Positions 43,867 through 51,692 of a stretch of 64,000 nucleotides of DNA are shown here, piece by piece. The position numbers and the translations under genes were made by a program. Numbering within the stretch: position 1 is the first letter of the stretch; each line of letters begins with the position of its first letter. The stretch is from Methylomicrobium sp051061015 (GTDB lineage: Bacteria; Pseudomonadota; Gammaproteobacteria; Methylococcales; Methylomonadaceae). The stretch covers positions 248,001-312,000 of the forward strand of contig JBPFEG010000013.1 in the NCBI GenBank assembly GCA_051061015.1. Reading direction: 5' to 3'. A model generated the notes under the pieces. That model did no database searches. It had not been told where the DNA came from and was given only the letters and a program-made list of their open reading frames with translations.

Positions 43867-45354
43867 TTAAGCCTTTTGGCTGCGATTGATCAGATACTGA
43901 CACAGCAGCGGTACCGGCCGGCCGGTCGCGCCTTTGTTCGAACCGGTCCGCCAGGCGGTGCCGGCAATATCCAGGTGAGCCCAGCGGAAATTTTCGGCAA
44001 AGCGGGCCAGGAAACAGGCCGCGGTGATTGTGCCCGCGTCCTTGCCGCCGACATTGGCCATATCGGCAAAAGGCGACTTCAGCAGTTCCTGATATTCTTC
44101 CCAGAGCGGCAGGCGCCAGACGCTGTCGACTGCGGTTTCGCCCGCCGCGATAATCTCGTTACATAACGTATCGTCATTGCCCAGCAGACCGCTCGGCACG
44201 CGGCCGAGCGCGACCAAGCAGGCGCCGGTCAAGGTCGCCATGTCAATCACCACGTCCGGATTGAAGCGCTCAGCATAGGTCAGGGTATCGCAAAGAATCA
44301 GCCTGCCTTCCGCGTCGGTATTTAGAATTTCGATCGTTTTGCCGGCCATGCTGGTCACGATGTCGCCCGGCTTGTTCGCATCGCCGTCCGGCAGGTTTTC
44401 GGAGGACGGCACCAGCCCGACAATGTTCAACGGCAACTGCATTTCGGCAGCGGCCTGCAATACGCCCAACACGGTCGCGCCGCCACACATGTCGTATTTC
44501 ATTTCGTCCATGCCCTGAGCCGGCTTCAGTGAAATGCCGCCCGCATCGAAGGTCAGGCCCTTGCCGATCAGCACGATCGGTTTGCTGTTGCGCTCGCCGC
44601 CCTGATAATCGAGCTGGATCAATTTAGCCGGTTGCCGGCTGCCGCGCGACACGGACAGCAAAGACCCCATCCCCAAAGCCGCCATTTCAGCTTCTTCAAG
44701 AACATTTACGGTCAATTTATCGAAACGGCCTAGATCCAGCGCCTGCTCGGCCAAATAAGAAGGGGTGCAGATGTTGCCGGGCAAATCGCCGAGTTGCTTG
44801 GTCAATTCCATCGCCGCTGCGATCGCCTTTCCCTGTACAAGGCCTCTCTGTGCTGCGGCTTGTTCGCTTTCCGGTGCGGTAATCGCAATGCTTTGCAGTT
44901 TGGAATCGGCTTCCTTTTCCGCTTTCAACTGCGTAAACTGGTAGACTGCATCATTGAAGACTTCCACGATCTGGCGGGTTTTCCAGACCGAATCGGCCCC
45001 TTTTACCTCCGCCTCTCCAAGGCAACAAACGGCCGATTTGACGATGGTCTTTTTAAGCGCATTAATCGCTGATGAGAGTGCCTTGCGATAGGTTTTCGCG
45101 GATAATGCGTCTTTTTTTCCGAGTCCGACCAGCAGCGCTCGTTCAATCGCCCCTGCAGGGAGCGCGTTGATCAGTACCGTTTCGCCATTCTTGCCGCTCA
45201 AATCGCCGCGTCCGACTATTTTTTTGACAAGCCCATCGGTCAAGGTGTCGAGTGCAGCCGCGGCCGGGGTAAGCTGACCGTCCTGATAGATGCCGACAAT
45301 CAGACAATCAGATTGCTGTTTTTCTATGGGTGCACTTTCTATAAAATAATCCAT
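43867..45354 (-). CDS. pepA: Leucyl aminopeptidase (M17)
   Basis: A 495-residue hexameric metallo-aminopeptidase. The M17 signature NTDAEGRL is at 345-352. Metal ligands K265, D270, D288, D347 and E349 and catalytic R351 are all present. PepA removes N-terminal residues and in E. coli also acts as a DNA-binding protein in ColE1 dimer resolution and carAB control. It is the first gene of the unit with holC and valS, and divergent from lptF over 105 bp. Confidence 0.97.
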   Translation of the reverse strand: MDYFIESAPIEKQQSDCLIVGIYQDGQLTPAAAALDTLTDGLVKKIVGRGDLSGKNGETVLINALPAGAIERALLVGLGKKDALSAKTYRKALSSAINALKKTIVKSAVCCLGEAEVKGADSVWKTRQIVEVFNDAVYQFTQLKAEKEADSKLQSIAITAPESEQAAAQRGLVQGKAIAAAMELTKQLGDLPGNICTPSYLAEQALDLGRFDKLTVNVLEEAEMAALGMGSLLSVSRGSRQPAKLIQLDYQGGERNSKPIVLIGKGLTFDAGGISLKPAQGMDEMKYDMCGGATVLGVLQAAAEMQLPLNIVGLVPSSENLPDGDANKPGDIVTSMAGKTIEILNTDAEGRLILCDTLTYAERFNPDVVIDMATLTGACLVALGRVPSGLLGNDDTLCNEIIAAGETAVDSVWRLPLWEEYQELLKSPFADMANVGGKDAGTITAACFLARFAENFRWAHLDIAGTAWRTGSNKGATGRPVPLLCQYLINRSQKA

Positions 45355-45459
45355 CGTTTTAAACTTTATTATTTAATCGCTTTCGGGTGATCCATCCGCG
45401 CCGGAAAATTACTCGAACGGATAAAAATTTGCAGCGATTATACACCACTTATCACGAAT

Positions 45460-46617
45460 ATGATTGAGGAGAGGAGCTTGGAAGCAAATTGGCCGCAAGA
45501 CACCTATACGACACGACGGCCGCTATTCGGTGTCATGGACAGAATGATCGCCGCAGACCTTTTTAAAACGATGCTGTCGGTCTGGTCGGTGATCGTCGTG
45601 ATCATTGTCAGCCGCAAATTCATCAAAGTGCTCGACCAGGCCATTGCGGGAGAGATTTCGAATGACGTGCTGCTGACGATCCTCGGCCTCAAAACGATCA
45701 TTGCCGGGGTAGCGTTTTTACCGGCCGCCACCTTTATGGCCGTATTGATGGTGCTGGGTCGCATGTATCGTGATCAGGAAATGTCAGCGCTCCAATCCGC
45801 AGGCGGGGGCGCGGGAACGATTTACCGGTCGGTTTTTCAATTCGTGATCCCGTTAAGCATTGCCGCTGTCGGCTTGTCGCTCTATGTCGCGCCGTGGGCG
45901 GAAGCCACGACGGAACAACTGATCAGCAAAGACCGGCAAACCGCCGATATCCGCGGCATCGCACCCGGCAAATTCAGCGAGTACAGCCACGGCGATCTGG
46001 TGTTTTATGTCGAAGATATCGGCAAGGATAAAACCATGTACAAGGTTTTTGTGCAGCATCGACAAAAAAATGGCGCTCTGGCCATCGTGAACTCGGTATC
46101 CGGTCGTATGGAAGATTTGCCAGACGGGCGTTATATGGTGCTGCAACAGGGAGAACGCATTCAGGGCCAGCCCGGTGAACTCGATTATGTGATCGAAGAG
46201 TTTGCCGAGTATGCCGTCAGGATCGAGGGCCAGGAAGCCCTTGTCCGCGACATCAGGGAAGCCGCGCCCAGCAGCCTGCTATGGGTTTCGGATAAATTGC
46301 CCGAGATCGCCGAATTGCAGCGGCGTCTGGGAATTCCGCTCGGCGCGCTGCTGCTGAGCTTCATTGCCGTACCGCTGGCGCAATTATCGCCTCGCGGCGG
46401 CGTTTACGGCAACATCATGACCGGTTTCCTGATTTTTTTCATTTACGGCAACCTCGAACGCGTAAGTCAGGGCTGGGTTACGAAGGGAATCATTCCGCCC
46501 TGGCTCGGCCTCTTTAGCGTGTATGGATTACTGATCTTGATCGGCGTGGTCTATCTTGCGCGGTTCTTCGGCTGGAAATGGTTAATGCTTAAAATCAAGG
46601 TATGGGCATCCCAATGA
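45460..46617 (+). CDS. lptF: Lipopolysaccharide export permease LptF
   Basis: A 385-residue inner-membrane subunit of the LptB2FG transporter, which extracts LPS from the inner membrane. It has six membrane helices, three before and three after a large periplasmic beta-jellyroll domain (about 130-290). The start MIEERSLEANW extends the usual N-terminus by roughly 25 residues; an ATG at 45535 (MDRMIAADLFKTML) would match the ordinary LptF start. It is coupled to lptG by an ATGA overlap and divergent from pepA. Confidence 0.92.
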   Translation: MIEERSLEANWPQDTYTTRRPLFGVMDRMIAADLFKTMLSVWSVIVVIIVSRKFIKVLDQAIAGEISNDVLLTILGLKTIIAGVAFLPAATFMAVLMVLGRMYRDQEMSALQSAGGGAGTIYRSVFQFVIPLSIAAVGLSLYVAPWAEATTEQLISKDRQTADIRGIAPGKFSEYSHGDLVFYVEDIGKDKTMYKVFVQHRQKNGALAIVNSVSGRMEDLPDGRYMVLQQGERIQGQPGELDYVIEEFAEYAVRIEGQEALVRDIREAAPSSLLWVSDKLPEIAELQRRLGIPLGALLLSFIAVPLAQLSPRGGVYGNIMTGFLIFFIYGNLERVSQGWVTKGIIPPWLGLFSVYGLLILIGVVYLARFFGWKWLMLKIKVWASQ

Positions 46618-47684
46618 ATGTATTAACCCGTTACATGGTCAAAGAAATTCTGAAAGGCGCGTTGATCGCGATTTTGTTTCTGTTGACCCTATTCAACCTG
46701 TTTACTTTTACCGACGAGATGAAGGACTTTGGTAAAGGCCACTATGGGCTCAAGGAAATTGCCCTGTTTCTAGCCTTGACCTCGCCGCGCGTATTCTACG
46801 AACTGGTGCCCGCCTCGGCCCTGCTCGGCAGTCTGTTCATCCTCGGCGCGATGGCCAACAATCGGGAACTGATCGCGATGCAGGCAGCCGGCTTATCGAT
46901 TCCCGGCATTATCCGCGCGGTAATGACCGCCGGTGCGGTACTGGTGATCATTTCGATCGGCGTCGGCGAATATGTCGCACCAATCAGCGAACGTAAGGCC
47001 CAGCTGATCAAATCCCTGGCAGAGAGCGATACGATTGAAACGCATACGTTGTACGGCATCTGGCTGCGCGAAAAAAATAAATTCATCAATGTACGCAAAA
47101 TCGAGGACAACGGCGATCTGGCCGACATCAGCATTTACGAACTGAATGACGCCAGACGACTGCAAAACGCACTGCATGCCGATCAGGCCGTTTTTTTAGG
47201 CAATAAAGAGTGGCAACTGAAACAGATCCGGCAATCGAACATATCGAAAGAAAAAATGGAAAGCACCTCCTTTCCTGAACAACGAATGAAATCTTCGATC
47301 GCTCCGGACATTCTGAACATTACCGTAGTCAGCCCGGACAATCTGTCAATACTCGAACTGGCCAGATATGTCGATTTTCTGAAACACAATCATCAAAAAT
47401 CGCAGGTGTTTGAACTCGCCTTGTGGGGTCGGCTGATTAATCCTTTCGTAACATTCGTGATGCTGATGATTTCGGCCCCTTTTGTGATCGGCGTCAAGCG
47501 CGGCATCAGCCTCGGCGCCCGGATGATCATCGGAGTCATCATTGGCCTGGGTTTCAATATTGTCGATAAAATCGTCGGTCATTTGGGGCTCATTTATAAT
47601 CTCAATGCCCCTCTTACCGCCTTACTGCCAAGTTTACTCACTTTCATTGTGGCTTATTCGATATTACGGCGCAGTTACGTCTGA
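46614..47684 (+). CDS. lptG: Lipopolysaccharide export permease LptG
   Basis: The partner of LptF, 356 residues, with the same three-TM / periplasmic jellyroll / three-TM layout. The start MNVLTRYMVKEIL is standard, and ATG 46614 overlaps the lptF stop in an ATGA, so I prefer it over ATG 46602. lptB, lptC and lptA are elsewhere. Confidence 0.94.
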   Translation: MNVLTRYMVKEILKGALIAILFLLTLFNLFTFTDEMKDFGKGHYGLKEIALFLALTSPRVFYELVPASALLGSLFILGAMANNRELIAMQAAGLSIPGIIRAVMTAGAVLVIISIGVGEYVAPISERKAQLIKSLAESDTIETHTLYGIWLREKNKFINVRKIEDNGDLADISIYELNDARRLQNALHADQAVFLGNKEWQLKQIRQSNISKEKMESTSFPEQRMKSSIAPDILNITVVSPDNLSILELARYVDFLKHNHQKSQVFELALWGRLINPFVTFVMLMISAPFVIGVKRGISLGARMIIGVIIGLGFNIVDKIVGHLGLIYNLNAPLTALLPSLLTFIVAYSILRRSYV

Positions 47685-47847
47685 TTATCATCGGTTTATC
47701 TAACAGACAATATTTGTTAATATCCCAGTGACAGACGTAAATCACGTTCGTCATATCGATCCAGCGCCTTGGATTTTCATCGGATCGCCTCGCAATGAAA
47801 TCCATTGATTTCAGTATTGTCGAGGCATTTTTAAGGGGAATTACTAA

Positions 47848-48369
47848 ATGAACAAACTCACAGCTCTTTCTTTCAGTATCGGCATTCTGGCCGGCGCCGC
47901 AACATTCTTTGCCGTAGGCCCTCTCAACGGATATTTTTTCATCTGGGCGGCGACGATTCCCTGGGCAGCGTATTTTGCACTTGGCGCCAATGATGCCGCC
48001 TTTAAGGGCGCGCTGTTTTGTAGCATTTTCGGTGTCGTGATGGCCTGGATCACCGCTTTCCTGCTCCTGAATGTGCCTTCCGATGCGATACTCGGCTTCC
48101 CGCTGATGGCCGCTTTGACCGTCACCGTGGCGGTAATCGTGATGTGTCTTGCCGCCGCCATCCCGCAATTGTCTGCGATTCCGGCCAGTGTCTTCGGTTA
48201 TTCGATGACTTTTGCTTATCTGCTACAGACGCCGGATAAAATGGCCAAAGACGTTCTGCTCGGTGCTTCGTTCCACAATCCGCTCGTAGTTATTTCTGTG
48301 TCGATTGTGATCGGCGTTTATCTCGGCAAATTTTCAGCCCAGTTAGCCGAAAAATGGACCACAGAATGA
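47848..48369 (+). CDS. DUF1097 family membrane protein
   Basis: A 173-residue integral membrane protein with about five to six hydrophobic helices and very few charges. It fits the DUF1097 family (YcdZ-like), found widely in Gammaproteobacteria; its function is not established. ATG is preceded by AAGGGGAA. It stands alone after lptG (163 bp) with a hairpin downstream. Confidence 0.75.
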   Translation: MNKLTALSFSIGILAGAATFFAVGPLNGYFFIWAATIPWAAYFALGANDAAFKGALFCSIFGVVMAWITAFLLLNVPSDAILGFPLMAALTVTVAVIVMCLAAAIPQLSAIPASVFGYSMTFAYLLQTPDKMAKDVLLGASFHNPLVVISVSIVIGVYLGKFSAQLAEKWTTE

Positions 48370-48394
48370 TCCAAGACTAAATCGTTATGATAAA

Positions 48395-48420
48395 TTCCGC
48401 CTTGATGCAGCGAGGCGGAA
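48395..48420 (+). terminator. Hairpin after the DUF1097 gene
   Basis: An 8-bp perfect stem TTCCGCCT (48395-48402) / AGGCGGAA (48413-48420), with loop TGATGCAGCG. It lies 25 bp after the stop and 41 bp before the DUF4177 start. There is no U-tract, so transcript attenuation rather than full termination is possible. Confidence 0.4.
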
Positions 48421-48461
48421 CCCTGCTCAATAATACCTGTTACGGCTAATTCGGGGAAAAG

Positions 48462-48674
48462 GTGAAAGAATACAAGGTTGTTATTTACCAGGAAGGCCTG
48501 CTCGGCTCTCTGTTGCTGGGGGCTTCCAAAGTCGATCCGGTCCGCTTCAGCGAGTTCTTGAACTGCAACGCCCGGCAAGGCTGGCATGTGGTTACAATGG
48601 AGAAGGATATTCGCCGCATGCTGTTGCTATGGCGGCGGGAGGCCTATTTAGTGATCATGGAGCGTGACCAGTGA
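48462..48674 (+). CDS. DUF4177-type small protein
   Basis: A 70-residue soluble protein starting with GTG after a GGGGAAAAG ribosome site. The pattern EYKVV...FLNCNARQGWHVVTMEKD...YLVIMER is that of DUF4177: two strands, a helix with Asn-Ala-Arg-Gln-Gly-Trp, and a final strand. Function is unknown. Its stop overlaps the GTG of the next gene (GTGA). Confidence 0.7.
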   Translation: MKEYKVVIYQEGLLGSLLLGASKVDPVRFSEFLNCNARQGWHVVTMEKDIRRMLLLWRREAYLVIMERDQ

Positions 48675-48886
48675 GAACCGGCGCAATCATTTGTCTGATC
48701 ATTTTCGTCACCTGGGTCCTTATCGCCCTGTTGCAATTATGGTTCGATCTGCTGAGCGGAGAGATATTCCTGAAGCTGACGATTACCGCCGGTGCACTCT
48801 TTGCGGTCGTATTGGGGGTGTCTCTGGTGGTACGCGAGTATATCGAGGAAAAAAAAATGAAGGATGACGGCTATATCGACAGCTAA
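48671..48886 (+). CDS. Small membrane protein, two TM helices
   Basis: A 71-residue protein with two hydrophobic helices (about 4-26 and 33-55) and a charged C-terminus rich in Lys and Glu. It starts with GTG, overlapping the DUF4177 gene by four bases, so the two are coupled and likely act together. I do not recognise a family. It ends 51 bp from convergent glpK. Confidence 0.65.
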   Translation: MRTGAIICLIIFVTWVLIALLQLWFDLLSGEIFLKLTITAGALFAVVLGVSLVVREYIEEKKMKDDGYIDS

Positions 48887-48937
48887 AATTTGGCGCATTC
48901 GCGAACAGCAGCTCTTGATCAATAAATACTATTCACA

Positions 48938-50437
48938 CTATGCACTTCTTTCCTTTTCTGCCCAATCCCTGACCCTCTCGACAGCCTTACGCCACTGTTT
49001 CTTGTGCGTTTCGATCTCTTCTATGGGCATGGTTCCGTTAAAGGACCGATCGGCACGCCATTGATCTACAAGCTGATCCAATGTCCAGACTCCCACAGCG
49101 ATACCCGCCAAATAGGCCGCTCCCAAGGCTGTCGTTTCAAGATATTCCGGGCGGAGCACTTCGAGAGCGGAAATATCGCTTTGAAATTGGGCGATGAATT
49201 GATTGGCTGCGGCACCGCCATCAATCCGTAACTGGCTGACCGGCCTGCCGCTGTCGGAAGACAAACTCCGTAATATGTCGTCGACCTGAAAAGCCACGCT
49301 TTCGAGGGCAGCGCGCGTGATATGCGCCGCGGTCGCACCGCGGGTCAAACCGAAGATCGCCCCGCGCGCCTCGGGATCCCAGTAAGGCGCCCCTAACCCC
49401 GTGAATGCGGGCACGAAATAAACGCCACCATTATCGCTGACTGAAACAGCCAGCCTTTCACTATCGGCAGCGGAATCGAACAAATGCAGCCCATCGCGCA
49501 GCCACTGGATCACCGCGCCGCCGACAAAGACGCTGCCTTCCAGCGCATAGTCGACCCGGTCACCGATCTGCCAGGCGACCGTGGTTAACAACCGATGCTT
49601 CGACAGAATTTTTTCAGCACCGATATTCATTACCAGAAACGATCCGGTGCCGTAGGTGCACTTGGCCATGCCCGGCTCGATGCACATCTGGCCGAATAAT
49701 GAGGCCTGTTGATCGCCGACGATCGCGGCAATAGGAATATCTGAACCGATTATCGTATCGCGCGTCAGGCCATAGCATTCGCTCGACGATTTGACTTCAG
49801 GCAACAGGGCGGCCGGAATCCCGAACAGATCCAGCAATTCTTCGTCCCAGGTTAAGGTATCGATATTGAAAAGCAGCGTACGCGAAGCATTCGTGACGTC
49901 GGTGATATGCAATTCGCCTTGAGTCATTTTCCATATCAGCCAGGTATCGATAGTGCCGAACGCCAGCCTGCCTTGCCGCGCTTTTTCGTAAGCGCCGTCC
50001 ACATGATCGAGAATCCAGCGGATCTTGGTCGCGGAAAAATACGGATCGAGCAGCAAGCCGGTTTTTGCCTGAACTTTAGTTTCCCAACCTTCTGCCTTCA
50101 AGCGGGCGCAGTGCTTGGCGGTGCGCCGGTCCTGCCAGACAATGGCGTTATAGATCGGCTTGCCTGACTGCCTGTCCCAGATGACGACCGTTTCGCGTTG
50201 ATTGGTAATGCCGATCCCGGCAATATCGCTAGGCCGAGAGCCCAGTTGCCGCATCGCATCGCGACACACTGAAGCCTGGCTTTGCCAGATCTCTTCGGGG
50301 TCATGTTCAACCCAGCCCGGTTCCGGAAAAATTTGCCTGAATTCTTGTTGTGCGGCGGCGACCGCCTTGCCTTCAAGATCGTAAAGAATACAGCGCGAAC
50401 TGCTGGTGCCCTGGTCGATCGCCATCAAGTAGCGCAT
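48938..50437 (-). CDS. glpK: Glycerol kinase
   Basis: Phosphorylates glycerol to sn-glycerol 3-phosphate with ATP. The 499-residue FGGY kinase has the N-terminal phosphate motif AIDQGTSSSR, the NAIVWQDRRT substrate segment, GALEG-like YALEGSVFVGG, and the C-terminal LRIDGGAAAN. It lies 4 bp after a diguanylate cyclase gene and is probably cotranscribed. No glpF or glpD is nearby, so it may serve lipid glycerol recycling rather than glycerol growth. Confidence 0.96.
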   Translation of the reverse strand: MRYLMAIDQGTSSSRCILYDLEGKAVAAAQQEFRQIFPEPGWVEHDPEEIWQSQASVCRDAMRQLGSRPSDIAGIGITNQRETVVIWDRQSGKPIYNAIVWQDRRTAKHCARLKAEGWETKVQAKTGLLLDPYFSATKIRWILDHVDGAYEKARQGRLAFGTIDTWLIWKMTQGELHITDVTNASRTLLFNIDTLTWDEELLDLFGIPAALLPEVKSSSECYGLTRDTIIGSDIPIAAIVGDQQASLFGQMCIEPGMAKCTYGTGSFLVMNIGAEKILSKHRLLTTVAWQIGDRVDYALEGSVFVGGAVIQWLRDGLHLFDSAADSERLAVSVSDNGGVYFVPAFTGLGAPYWDPEARGAIFGLTRGATAAHITRAALESVAFQVDDILRSLSSDSGRPVSQLRIDGGAAANQFIAQFQSDISALEVLRPEYLETTALGAAYLAGIAVGVWTLDQLVDQWRADRSFNGTMPIEEIETHKKQWRKAVERVRDWAEKERSA

Positions 50438-50441
50438 AGTC

Positions 50442-51575
50442 TCAGGCGTTCAGTATGGCCAGCGGCCGGTCCAAGGAAATGTCGTGATATTCGATTCGGT
50501 TACGGCCTTTGTTTTTGGCATCATACAGAGCCGAGTCGGCCGTATTGATCAAACGGGAGGCGGCCTCGGTGGTCGTCAATGGATTCTTTCGGTCAGACCT
50601 GTAAGTAGCCAGGCCAATGGACAGGGTAACCGGAATGGTAATTTCGCTAAAAGTGATTTTAAGTGACTGTACATTTCTCCGAATCCGTTCGGCAATTTCA
50701 AAACCTGTGGATTGATTGATATTGGTCAATAATGCGACGAACTCCTCGCCGCCATAGCGGGCCAGCACATCGTTGTTTCTGAGCTGGTTTTTGATCGTCT
50801 TCGCAACGGTGGATAAAACACTGTCTCCTGCCAGATGACCGTATTTATCATTAACCGATTTGAAATAGTCGATATCCAGAAACAGACAGGTTAACGGATC
50901 GCTGTTTCTCTGGCAGCGGGCAAGTTCCTCGCCAATCCGTTGTTCGAGAAAACGGCGGTTATTGACCCCGGTCAGCGTATCGACATAACTGGTGCGGCGA
51001 ATCGTTTCGATGTTCAGCCGGTTTTCAAAACAGATGCCGACCACCATACCCAAATGCGTAAGGAAATCGTCCGTTATCGTGCCGAAAAAACGGCCGGGAC
51101 AACTACTGCCCAAATTCAGCGTGCCAAGGTATTCGCCTCGCTGGTACAGTGGAATAATCGCGACATGCTCCAGAAGATTCTGATTCGGCGCGAAAAAATG
51201 TCCGAAACTCTCCGAGTCGAAAGGTCCCAGATAAGAATGAACGATATAGCCGAATCTCGCGCTCAACAATTCCTTGTCTCGAATTAAAGTCAGGCGTGGG
51301 TTGGCTGCCTGATTGAATAACTCCTCGCCGAGCAACTGGCTTATCTCACCCGACTCGTCAAGCAAACAGAGGGTGACCTGATCGAGTTCAAAAACCTCTT
51401 TCGCACTGTCGAGGATATAGCGAATCATTTCCCCGAGTGAGTTCTGATTGAACAAGCGCATTTCAAAAGCCTGAAAGTCCTTTAACACCGAACTGCCTTT
51501 TCGAATGGAATCAAAAAGGCCACTGATGTGGCTTTCCAACACAATCAAATCTGTCGTCAAGTCGTTTTCCAACAT
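50442..51575 (-). CDS. Diguanylate cyclase with DUF484/GAF-like sensor
   Basis: A 377-residue soluble protein. Residues about 30-190 match the GAF-like DUF484 fold (EMRLFNQNSLGEMIRYIL, FELDQVTLCLLD, SVAIIPL-like HVAIIPLYQRGEYLGTLNLGS). The GGDEF domain has active motif GGEEF (275-279) with inhibitory site RNND (266-269). It should synthesise cyclic di-GMP. It sits 4 bp upstream of glpK, an unusual pairing whose meaning is unclear. There is no membrane segment. Confidence 0.88.
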   Translation of the reverse strand: MLENDLTTDLIVLESHISGLFDSIRKGSSVLKDFQAFEMRLFNQNSLGEMIRYILDSAKEVFELDQVTLCLLDESGEISQLLGEELFNQAANPRLTLIRDKELLSARFGYIVHSYLGPFDSESFGHFFAPNQNLLEHVAIIPLYQRGEYLGTLNLGSSCPGRFFGTITDDFLTHLGMVVGICFENRLNIETIRRTSYVDTLTGVNNRRFLEQRIGEELARCQRNSDPLTCLFLDIDYFKSVNDKYGHLAGDSVLSTVAKTIKNQLRNNDVLARYGGEEFVALLTNINQSTGFEIAERIRRNVQSLKITFSEITIPVTLSIGLATYRSDRKNPLTTTEAASRLINTADSALYDAKNKGRNRIEYHDISLDRPLAILNA

Positions 51576-51692
51576 CGGTCTCTCCGCATCAAGTCCGCAG
51601 GTTATCCTGAATACCGCGCCAAGCTTAAATTTTTATTATCTTCCCACCGTGTCAGAAGTTTATTTCATATCACACTAATTTGTAAACATAAA

